This document shows positions 51,378 to 58,894 of a stretch of DNA of 64,000 nucleotides, in pieces. The DNA is from Chryseobacterium kimseyorum (GTDB taxonomy: Bacteria > Bacteroidota > Bacteroidia > Flavobacteriales > Weeksellaceae): positions 186,001 through 250,000 of the forward strand of contig NZ_JAPDHW010000001.1 in NCBI RefSeq assembly GCF_025971945.1. Direction: 5' to 3'. Within the stretch, counting starts at the first letter, position 1; each line of letters starts with the position of its first letter. A model generated the notes under the pieces. The model saw only the letters and a list, made by a program, of their open reading frames with translations. It did no database searches and was not told the origin of the DNA. A program made the translations under genes and the position numbers.

Positions 51378-52817
51378 ATGAAGAAATTAGTGGTAAGCTG
51401 TTTTGTTATAGGAATGGCTTTTAATGCAAACGCACAAAATTACTGGAAAAAAAATGCAGGAAAAACAGCAAAAGTAATTTTGACCAACTCTAAAACCAGT
51501 GAAAAAATGGTTGACAAGGGAGTTGTGAAATTTGAAAAAATGGCTCAGCCAAAAGAAACAGATGCCTGCATTTTTGTTGATCCTGATTTTAAATATCAGA
51601 AATTAATCGGAATCGGAGGTGCGATTACAGATGCTTCGGCAGAAACGTTTTATAAACTTCCAAAAAATAAGCAGAAAGAAATCATTGAAGCTTATTATGG
51701 GAAAGACGGTTTGGGATACACTGTCGTTCGTACCAATATGAATTCGTGTGACTTCTCCAGCGATTCTTACACATATGTGACTGAAAATGATAAAACTTTA
51801 AAATCATTCAACGTTGCGCATGATGAAAAGTTTAAAATTCCAATGATCAAAGAAGCTCAAAAGGCAATCGGGAACAATTTTACCTTTTACTTTTCACCTT
51901 GGAGTCCACCGTCGTGGATGAAATCTAATAAAAATATGCTGAAGGGGGGAAGATTGGAAAATCCGTTTTACCAAACCTGGGCAGATTATTATGTGAAATT
52001 TATTAAAGAATACGAAAAAAGAGGAATCAATGTTTGGGGTCTGACCATTCAGAATGAGCCAATGGCAACGCAGACTTGGGAATCTTGCATCTATACGGCT
52101 GAAGAAGAAGGAGAGTTTCTTAAAAATAATTTAGGACCTACGCTTTGGAAAAATGGTTTCAAAGATAAAAAAGTGATGATTTGGGATCACAACCGTGATT
52201 TGATTTACCAAAGAGCCACCACAACGTTAAGCGATCCTGAAACTTCAAAATACGCTCACGGAATCGGTTATCACTGGTACGAAACATGGAACAACAAAAC
52301 TCAGCTGTTTGATAATTTATTGGAAACTCAAAGGGCTTTTCCGGATAAATTTTTAGCATTTACTGAAGGATGTAAAGAGCAGTTCGATTTAACCAAAATC
52401 TACGACGTAAGTTTAGGCGAACTGTATGGAAGAAATATGATCAACGATTTCAATAAAGGAACTGCTTTATGGACTGACTGGAACGTTCTTCTGGATGAAA
52501 CAGGCGGACCCAATCATGTTGGAAATTTCTGTTTTGCCCCAATTATTGCCGATACCAAAACAGGAGAGGTTCACTATACCTATGAATATTATTATGTCGG
52601 TCACGTTTCTAAATACATTAAACCAAATGCGCAGAGAATCGGGACATCGTCAAACAGAGCCGCTTTAACCTCTACAACGTTTATGAATGAAAACGGACAG
52701 CTGGTAACAGTGATTATGAATGACTCTGAAACTGATATCGATACCAATCTCTGGATTGAAGGAATGTCTGCAAAATTATCTGCACCTGCCCATTCTATTC
52801 AGACTGTAATCTTATAA
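51378..52817 (+). CDS. GH30 family glycoside hydrolase, exported
   Basis: A 479-residue GH30 enzyme with a simple signal peptide (ending AFNANAQ), so periplasmic or secreted. Acid/base Glu227 in TIQNEPMATQTWESC and nucleophile Glu330 in AFTEGCKEQF, with the family segment IGIGGAITDASAETFYKL near 72. The C-terminus is the usual small beta-sandwich. Its motifs resemble GH30_1/GH30_3 (glucosylceramidase or endo-1,6-glucanase). It is not a close copy of the GH30 at 46461, so the two probably cut different linkages or chain positions. Confidence 0.93.
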   Translation: MKKLVVSCFVIGMAFNANAQNYWKKNAGKTAKVILTNSKTSEKMVDKGVVKFEKMAQPKETDACIFVDPDFKYQKLIGIGGAITDASAETFYKLPKNKQKEIIEAYYGKDGLGYTVVRTNMNSCDFSSDSYTYVTENDKTLKSFNVAHDEKFKIPMIKEAQKAIGNNFTFYFSPWSPPSWMKSNKNMLKGGRLENPFYQTWADYYVKFIKEYEKRGINVWGLTIQNEPMATQTWESCIYTAEEEGEFLKNNLGPTLWKNGFKDKKVMIWDHNRDLIYQRATTTLSDPETSKYAHGIGYHWYETWNNKTQLFDNLLETQRAFPDKFLAFTEGCKEQFDLTKIYDVSLGELYGRNMINDFNKGTALWTDWNVLLDETGGPNHVGNFCFAPIIADTKTGEVHYTYEYYYVGHVSKYIKPNAQRIGTSSNRAALTSTTFMNENGQLVTVIMNDSETDIDTNLWIEGMSAKLSAPAHSIQTVIL

Positions 52818-52845
52818 CACACTTCATATTAACATTTTTATTAGG

Positions 52846-52878
52846 AATCGGCGGTACCTTTGGTGCCGCCGATTTTGC
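52846..52878 (+). terminator. Terminator of the glucan operon
   Basis: A 13-bp stem AATCGGCGGTACC / GGTGCCGCCGATT (one wobble pair) with loop TTT, followed by TTTGCTTTT. Confidence 0.85.
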
Positions 52879-52921
52879 TTTTCTAAAAAGATAAGTTTTT
52901 TGAATCTGAAATTTTAAAACA

Positions 52922-52955
52922 AAAAAGCCAAAGTAAAATACTTTGGCTTTGCTTA
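52922..52955. terminator. Bidirectional terminator after fabI
   Basis: AGCCAAAGTA-AAA-TACTTTGGCT with a run of A on its left. It ends the fabI mRNA on the minus strand. Confidence 0.8.
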
Positions 52956-52979
52956 TTGTCATTAGAAATTTAATTTCTA

Positions 52980-53786
52980 TTAAATATCATATTTTTCAAC
53001 TACTTTCTGGGTAACTCCTGTGTTGCTGAATCCTCCGTCATGGAATAAATTCTGCATCGTTACTTTCTTCGTAAGATCTGAGAATAAGGTTACACAGTAG
53101 TCTGCACATTCAAGTGCTGAAGCATTCCCCAGTGGAGACATATCTTCCGCATATCCTAAGAAACCACCAAAACCTTTTACTCCGCTACCAGCAGTAGTAA
53201 CAGTAGGTGACTGAGAAACCGTGTTTACACGTACTTTTCTGTCACCCCAGTAGTATCCGAAAGTTCTTGCGATACTTTCTAGATATGCTTTGTTGTCAGA
53301 CATATCATTGTAATCCGGGAATGTTCTCTGAGCTGCAATATAAGTTAAAGCCAGGATGCTTCCCCACTCATTCATACAGTCTTTCGCCCAAGCCGTACGC
53401 ATTACTTTATGGAAAGATACTGCTGAAATATCCCAGCCTTTCTCTGTCCAGTCGTAATTCATATCAGTATAATGTTTTCCTTTTCTTACATTCACGGACA
53501 TTCCTATTGAGTGAAGGATAAAATCTATCTTCCCGAATTTTGCAATCGCAGCATCAAAAAGTTTATCAAGATCTTCAGTAGAAGTTGCATCTGCACCAAT
53601 CACTTCAGAACCTGTTTTTTCTGCTAAACCATTCAATTCTCCCATTCTAAGTGCGATAGGAGCGTTTGATAATATAAATTCAGCGCCTTCTTCATGGCAT
53701 CTCTCAGCAACTTTCCATGCGATAGATTGTTCATTAAGGGCTCCAAAAATAATTCCTTTCTTCCCTTTAAGTAAACCGTATGACAT
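52980..53786 (-). CDS. fabI: Enoyl-[acyl-carrier-protein] reductase (NADH)
   Basis: Last step of each fatty-acid elongation cycle. A 268-residue short-chain reductase. The nucleotide motif is GIIFGALNEQSIAWKVA (the FabI form of Rossmann motif). The catalytic Tyr-x6-Lys is YNDMSDNK near 170, with GVKGFGGFLGYAEDMSPLGN as the substrate-binding loop. Triclosan-type inhibitor contacts cannot be judged from sequence alone. Lone gene. Confidence 0.95.
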   Translation of the reverse strand: MSYGLLKGKKGIIFGALNEQSIAWKVAERCHEEGAEFILSNAPIALRMGELNGLAEKTGSEVIGADATSTEDLDKLFDAAIAKFGKIDFILHSIGMSVNVRKGKHYTDMNYDWTEKGWDISAVSFHKVMRTAWAKDCMNEWGSILALTYIAAQRTFPDYNDMSDNKAYLESIARTFGYYWGDRKVRVNTVSQSPTVTTAGSGVKGFGGFLGYAEDMSPLGNASALECADYCVTLFSDLTKKVTMQNLFHDGGFSNTGVTQKVVEKYDI

Positions 53787-53847
53787 AATTTTTTAATGTT
53801 TAATATTTACAAATGTAGCAATAATTTATGTTTGGCACATAATAAAA

Positions 53848-53883
53848 AGCGGAGCCTTTGTAAAAAGACTCCGTTTTCTTTGA
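53848..53883 (-). terminator. Terminator after the LEA-like gene
   Basis: An imperfect stem CGGAGCCTTT / AAAAGACTCCG, with T-rich sequence on both sides. It separates the LEA-like gene from fabI. Confidence 0.6.
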
Positions 53884-53907
53884 ATATATTTAAAAGACTG
53901 AATTTTT

Positions 53908-54207
53908 CTAATTCGTTTTTTTGTTCCATTCTGCTTTCACATCTTCAGCAGCATCTTTTGTTTTTTCCCAGGCATCGCTCGCGCCATCTTTGATATCTTC
54001 CCATGTATCAGAAGCATTAGCTTTTACTCTGTCTAGCCAGTCTTCCTGTGTAGCTTCCTGGTCATTATCACGTTTTTCTTTGATATAATCTCTAGCTTTA
54101 TCAGCCAGGTCACTTACTTTCCACTTTGCATCACTTGCTGTATCTCTTAATGCATTTTCTGTGTTATCTACTGCTTTTTCTGCTTTGTTGTAATCTTGAT
54201 TGTCCAT
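53908..54207 (-). CDS. Small LEA-like, charged helical stress protein
   Basis: A 99-residue soluble protein, starting MDNQDYNKAEKAV, made of highly charged amphipathic helix. Repeated motifs SDAKWKVSDLADKARDYI, SDTWEDIKDGASDAWEKTKDAAEDVKAEW show regular W/A spacing every about 11 residues, as in LEA group 3 and CsbD-type stress proteins. Probably protects against desiccation or osmotic stress; this is inferred from composition only. The start at 54207 is chosen over an ATG 42 bases upstream because that segment is hydrophobic and unlike the rest. Confidence 0.7.
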   Translation of the reverse strand: MDNQDYNKAEKAVDNTENALRDTASDAKWKVSDLADKARDYIKEKRDNDQEATQEDWLDRVKANASDTWEDIKDGASDAWEKTKDAAEDVKAEWNKKTN

Positions 54208-54540
54208 AATAATATAGTATTTAAGTGTTATATACTGTAGAATAAACAAGAACTATTCCTAAAGAAATTAAAGGTTGTTAAAGTTTTCATAAAATTTAAA
54301 TTGGCGAATCATACCTAAGATATACACAGTCAAAAATTACGAAAGTGATGTTATCACCATTTTTCTGGTCGCAGGACTTACGTTTTTTATTACCCATGAA
54401 TTGTAGTTTAAATAAAAATAATTAGTTAAAATTCCCAGATTAATAAAGAATAATCACAAGAATGATGTAAATGTCTCTATTTGTGGGAATTATGGTATTT
54501 AATCCCTACCTTTGCACCGAAACAAGATTTTAACTAAGAG
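54208..54540. other. Divergent intergenic region with YadA-like gene promoter
   Basis: Holds TTTG (54480-54483) and TACCTTTG (54507-54514), the best paired -33/-7 match in the window, 26 bases before the plus-strand start. The promoter of the LEA-like gene must also be here but was not identified. Confidence 0.55.
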
Positions 54541-55779
54541 ATGAACCAAAAACTAATAACCATCTCCCTTCTATGTGCATGTATATTTTCAAAAATAAAC
54601 GCACAAGTAGGGATAGGAACTTCTACGCCAGATAATTCTGCGATTCTACATCTGAATAATCCAAATAAAGGTCTTTTGCTTACAAGCATTGCCTTAACTT
54701 CTGTGAACGATGCTGTAACAATTCCATCGCCTGCTACAGGTTTAGTAATTTGGAATAATGGAACTGGGGGATTTACTCCGGCCGGAATGTATTTCTGGAG
54801 TAATAATCAGTGGAATGCATTATCTGCCAGCAGCAACAGTGGTAATAATACCAGTATCAATACAGGTGGATGGTCGACGACAGGAAACAATCCTGGAAAC
54901 TACGGTGGAGCAAATACCAATCTTTCACTGGGTACTGTCAACTTTGACGACTTAGTATTTAAAGTAAATTCAGCAAACTTCGGCAGGTTAGGTACAAATG
55001 GTGGGGTAAGCTTTGGAACATCTTCCAGCACAGTAATGAATGGCGTAGCTTTAGGAAATAATGCTGTTACAACAGCTAATGAAAGTACTGCTATCGGAAC
55101 CAATGCCAATGTTTCGGGACAAAGCTCTGTAGCTTTGGGAACGAATGCGCAGACTAATAAAAACGAGAGTGCAGCAATCGGTGCGAATTCAAAGGCTTTT
55201 GGTTTTCAGTCTATCGCCTTAGGTTTTAATTCTAAAACAAACTCTAATAGTGAAACAGCTTTAGGGTTTAATTCTCAAACAAACGGCGAAAATTCTACAG
55301 CCTTAGGATCTGGAGCAAATGCAACCGGTCAGTTTTCTACAGCCGTTGGCTATAACGCTACGACCAATCAGGCGAATGCAATCATTCTTGGTAACTCTAT
55401 TGCTAATGTAGGGATCGGAACCAGTACTCCAAATGTGAATACTAAAATTGATGTCAGCGGGCAGTTTAAGTTGGGTACAAAGGGAAGTATTCAAAAAAAT
55501 CAAATCAGTTTCGAAGCTTATACTGGCGGAACAAATATTTTAAATTCCGGGCAGACCACAGTTTATGATATCATTATTCCAGCCGGAAATGAACCTTCGT
55601 CTACAAGAGCGACCATAACGGTAACTCCGGCACCGGATTTTGTGGGCAACACAACCTTCTCGATTACGAATGCAAGACTGAGTTCTGCAACAAATGTTCA
55701 GATTAATTTGACAAATATCACGAGTGGCTCTGCTACGTTGACGCATGGCCATTTTTATGTAACGATTAATGAGTTTTAA
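54541..55779 (+). CDS. Secreted protein with YadA-head repeats
   Basis: A 412-residue exported protein (signal peptide ending KINAQ). Residues 25-100 are a segment common in Bacteroidota secreted proteins (VGIGTSTPDNSAILHLNNPNKG). Residues about 165-280 are at least seven YadA/hep_hag repeats of roughly 14 residues (SxALGxNAxT, for example STAIGTNANVSG, SVALGTNAQTN, ETALGFNSQTN, STALGSGANATG). There is no YadA membrane anchor. The last 90 residues (THGHFYVTINEF end) are a beta-rich domain without a clear T9SS signature. Probably an extracellular trimeric fibre or surface coat. Confidence 0.8.
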   Translation: MNQKLITISLLCACIFSKINAQVGIGTSTPDNSAILHLNNPNKGLLLTSIALTSVNDAVTIPSPATGLVIWNNGTGGFTPAGMYFWSNNQWNALSASSNSGNNTSINTGGWSTTGNNPGNYGGANTNLSLGTVNFDDLVFKVNSANFGRLGTNGGVSFGTSSSTVMNGVALGNNAVTTANESTAIGTNANVSGQSSVALGTNAQTNKNESAAIGANSKAFGFQSIALGFNSKTNSNSETALGFNSQTNGENSTALGSGANATGQFSTAVGYNATTNQANAIILGNSIANVGIGTSTPNVNTKIDVSGQFKLGTKGSIQKNQISFEAYTGGTNILNSGQTTVYDIIIPAGNEPSSTRATITVTPAPDFVGNTTFSITNARLSSATNVQINLTNITSGSATLTHGHFYVTINEF

Positions 55780-55833
55780 ATCAATTTTGACGTATAATTT
55801 TTTAATATTTTGCGTAAAATGCAAACATAGAAA

Positions 55834-55858
55834 AGCAGGATCTAAAAATCCTGCTTTT
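55834..55858. terminator. Terminator between YadA-like gene and nucleoside phosphorylase gene
   Basis: AGCAGGAT-CTAAAA-ATCCTGCT followed by TTTTG. It serves convergent genes. Confidence 0.75.
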
Positions 55859-55899
55859 GTTCGTATTATTAAAATGATCAGCTTACAATAAAACTGAGT

Positions 55900-56754
55900 T
55901 TAATTAATTACCCGTTCCAAAACCCATTCAATCAGTCTTTTTTCAGAATTGTGATGATCTGCTGAGAACTCTCCACGTCTCCTGTTGGCGATCACGTTGT
56001 TCACGGTGATGGCTTTGTGACCTAAGAGTTTAGAGAAAGCATAGATGGCAGAAGTTTCCATTTCAAAGTTGGTGATGCCCAGGTCATTTAAAGTTTCAAG
56101 GAATTTGTCATCTAAGGCTTTTAAACGGAGCTCTCTTCCCTGTGGCGCATAAAATCCTGGAAAGGTTGCCGTGTTGCCATGGTATTTTGCATCTTTGAAA
56201 ACTTCACCAAGATCTTCAGACCATTCAGAGAAATAGAGCATCGGCTTAATCTTTTCGTAAGGAAATTTTTCTAAAAAGTTTCTGGAAAATTCATTTTCAA
56301 AACTGTAATCATGATAGAAATGCATCAGTCCGTCTAGACCTACCACATTTTGGGTCACCAGCATATTATCGACCTGTACGTCGGGATTTACGCTGCCGCA
56401 GGTTCCCATTCTGAAAAGCTCGAGAGTTTTGTGGTCGGTTTTAAATTCTTTTTTCTGAAGATCAATATTCACCAGAGCATCAAGCTCATTCATAACGATG
56501 TCGATGTTTTCTGTTCCGATGCCGGTCGACATCACAGAAATTCTTTCACCACGCAGCGTTCCGGTGTGGGTGTAGAATTCTCTTTTGTTCTTTTTTATTT
56601 CTACGGTGTTGAAATATTTTGAAACCTTCGGAACACGGTCCGGATCTCCTACAAGGATTACTTTATCGGCAATATCTTCGGGTAAAAGATTCAGGTGGTA
56701 AACACTTCCGTCTTCATTCAGTACCAGTTCTGAGGCTGCTAGTTTATTGAGCAT
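55900..56754 (-). CDS. Nucleoside phosphorylase (uridine-phosphorylase-like)
   Basis: A 284-residue NP-I family enzyme that splits a nucleoside with phosphate. Features: VILVGDPDRVPKVSKYF near 33, STGIGTENIDIVMNE (phosphate loop) near 75, FRMGTCGSVNP near 114, and TNFEMETSAIYAFSKLLGHKA (ribose-binding Glu and Met) near 225. The catalytic pattern fits uridine phosphorylase better than purine phosphorylases, but I leave the substrate open. Lone gene, convergent with the YadA-like gene. Confidence 0.88.
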   Translation of the reverse strand: MLNKLAASELVLNEDGSVYHLNLLPEDIADKVILVGDPDRVPKVSKYFNTVEIKKNKREFYTHTGTLRGERISVMSTGIGTENIDIVMNELDALVNIDLQKKEFKTDHKTLELFRMGTCGSVNPDVQVDNMLVTQNVVGLDGLMHFYHDYSFENEFSRNFLEKFPYEKIKPMLYFSEWSEDLGEVFKDAKYHGNTATFPGFYAPQGRELRLKALDDKFLETLNDLGITNFEMETSAIYAFSKLLGHKAITVNNVIANRRRGEFSADHHNSEKRLIEWVLERVIN

Positions 56755-56884
56755 ATTATTTAGATAGTTAGATTGAGATTTTGTATCCCGAATTTTTCAG
56801 GGATTTAAAATTACTGAAAATTAAATGAAGCAAAATATAAACATTATTTAATTTTTCGTTAAAACTGCGGTAACGTTTGGATGA

Positions 56885-56892
56885 TAGTTTTG
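56885..56892 (+). promoter_or_regulatory. Predicted -7 promoter element of the cytochrome c peroxidase gene
   Basis: TAGTTTTG, 3 bases before the chosen ATG at 56896. It overlaps the alternative start at 56881, which it argues against. Confidence 0.45.
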
Positions 56893-56895
56893 CGG

Positions 56896-58743
56896 ATGAA
56901 AAATTTCGCACGTTTTTATCCTTTATTTATTCTTGTTACATTTATTGGCATTGCCGCAATGTCGTTCAATCCGGTTCACAAAGGATTTGGAAACGAAAAG
57001 ACATTTGTTGCCCAGGGTTTATTCAGTTTTAAAAATCATCTTGAAAGTTTAAAAACCGACGTTTATCTTTTCAGAGAAGATAAAATAGATGCAGAACAGC
57101 TTCAGAACTCATTGAGAAAAACCCGGAATTCATACAAAGAAATCGAATTTTTTATCGCTTATCATTATCCCGAATTTTCTAAAACGCATCTCAACGCAGC
57201 ACCATTATTCAGAATAGAAGCTGCCGGAACTACTGCCTACACACTTCCGCCTGAAGGCCTGCAGGTTTTGAATGAACTGATTTTTTCTGATGATGTAGCC
57301 GACCAGAAAAATAAAATCATTGAGATCACAGATTATTTATACAACAATTATAATAATTTTTATTTAAGCTCAATCACCAATGGTTTAAGTAAAGGTAATA
57401 ACAAAACACTGCCGTTAAGAATCGAATTAATCAGAATCTATACTTTGGGATTAACAGGATTTGATACGCCGGGCTCGCTGAATATTTCCGAAGAAGCTGC
57501 TTCCGCTTTAAAAGGAATGAAAAAGTATATGGAGGATGATGCTTATTTTAAAAATTATAATTCTGATAAAGCTCAGCAACTTTTAGATGAAAGCATTGTT
57601 TATTTAAATAAAAACAGAGATTTTGAAACGTTTGACCGCATTGAATTTTATAAGAATTATCTGCAGCCATTGTATGAAGAATTGGGAAGCTGGGACGGAA
57701 ATACGGACGATCTCAAAGAATTCTCGGGATGGAATGTAGCCAATAAAAACTTTTTCAGCAGTGATTTTCTCGATCCATACTTTTTTACCATTCTAAAAGA
57801 TTCTGAAGACAATGATAACTTACGGGCACTGGGAAAAGAAATTTTCTACGATCAGAATCTCAGCGATAGCGGAAAAATGAGCTGTGCATCGTGCCATCTT
57901 CCTGAAAATGCATTTACCGATCTTAAAACCAAATCTTTGAGCAATGTGGAAGGAAAAACAGTTCTACGAAATTCACCGTCACTTTATAATGCTGTTTTTG
58001 CCAAGAGATTTTTCTACGATATGCGCGCTTTTTATCTTGAACAGCAGGCAGAGCATGTTATCTATAATAATGAGGAGTTTAATACAAGCTATGAAAGCAT
58101 CGTCAGGAAGCTGAAAAATAAACCTGAGTATAAGAAAGCCTTCCGCAAGGCCTTTACAGAGGGAGAGGTTAGCAAACAGAATTTTTCTAAAGCTCTGAGT
58201 TCTTATGTGGCGTCTTTACATTCATTCGACAGTGATTTTGACCGTTTTATGAGAAATGAAAAAGAAATTTCAGAGGACGCTAAAAAAGGTTTTAATCTCT
58301 TCATGGGAAAAGCCAACTGTGCAACCTGCCATTTTGCTCCTCATTTTTCAGGGCTGGTTCCGCCGTTTTTTAATGAAAATGAATCTGAAGTTTTGGGAGT
58401 GACAAAAAATCCAATAAGGAAATCTCCGTTAGAAATTGATTCTGATCAGGGAAGAATAAAAAGCAATGTAAAAAAAGAAGATTCGTGGATCTACGAAAAC
58501 TCATTTAAAACAATGACGGTAAGAAACATTACTCTAACGAAGCCTTACTTCCATAACGGCGCTTTCAGTACTCTTGAAGAAGTTTTGGATTTTTACAACG
58601 AAGGTGGGGCAGAAGGTTTAGGTTTAAGCATCAACAATCAGACTTTACCCGCAGATAAATTAAATCTGACTGAAACTGAAATCCAACAGATTATTGCATT
58701 CCTGAATTCACTGACGGATATCAGTAAAGCAAAAGAAAGATAA
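56896..58743 (+). CDS. Di-haem cytochrome c peroxidase with extra N-terminal domain
   Basis: A 615-residue exported protein. Residues 1-25 are a membrane anchor or signal (PLFILVTFIGIAAMSF). Residues about 30-290 form a helical domain without cysteines, vaguely like an imelysin-type fold. From about 300 comes the di-haem peroxidase: CASCH near 329 and CATCH near 475, with NSPSLYNAVFAKRFFYDMRAF between. It would reduce H2O2 using periplasmic electrons, although such proteins can have other redox roles. The start at 56896 is chosen because 56881 lies in the promoter element. The next gene is on the same strand, 151 bases on. Confidence 0.87.
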   Translation: MKNFARFYPLFILVTFIGIAAMSFNPVHKGFGNEKTFVAQGLFSFKNHLESLKTDVYLFREDKIDAEQLQNSLRKTRNSYKEIEFFIAYHYPEFSKTHLNAAPLFRIEAAGTTAYTLPPEGLQVLNELIFSDDVADQKNKIIEITDYLYNNYNNFYLSSITNGLSKGNNKTLPLRIELIRIYTLGLTGFDTPGSLNISEEAASALKGMKKYMEDDAYFKNYNSDKAQQLLDESIVYLNKNRDFETFDRIEFYKNYLQPLYEELGSWDGNTDDLKEFSGWNVANKNFFSSDFLDPYFFTILKDSEDNDNLRALGKEIFYDQNLSDSGKMSCASCHLPENAFTDLKTKSLSNVEGKTVLRNSPSLYNAVFAKRFFYDMRAFYLEQQAEHVIYNNEEFNTSYESIVRKLKNKPEYKKAFRKAFTEGEVSKQNFSKALSSYVASLHSFDSDFDRFMRNEKEISEDAKKGFNLFMGKANCATCHFAPHFSGLVPPFFNENESEVLGVTKNPIRKSPLEIDSDQGRIKSNVKKEDSWIYENSFKTMTVRNITLTKPYFHNGAFSTLEEVLDFYNEGGAEGLGLSINNQTLPADKLNLTETEIQQIIAFLNSLTDISKAKER

Positions 58744-58860
58744 TTTAAACGTTAGGCGATTTAACATAAAGTTAATCCACGTAACATAAGGTTTGAGATT
58801 AATTAATATTTGCATTGATTTAATTAAAACCTTATTAACAGAGGGCTGAGGATAATAAAA

Positions 58861-58868
58861 TAGTTTTG
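58861..58868 (+). promoter_or_regulatory. Predicted -7 promoter element of the PhoX-like gene
   Basis: TAGTTTTG, 26 bases before the GTG start. No clear -33 element. Confidence 0.4.
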
Positions 58869-58894
58869 CAACAGAAAAAATAAAGTATTAAAAA

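Noticed and set aside
54541-54570. Third copy of AAAACTAATAACCAT as part of the ndk-flanking element
   Set aside because: Here it encodes KLITI in a signal peptide and lacks the following CTC/GAG hairpin, so it is probably coincidence.
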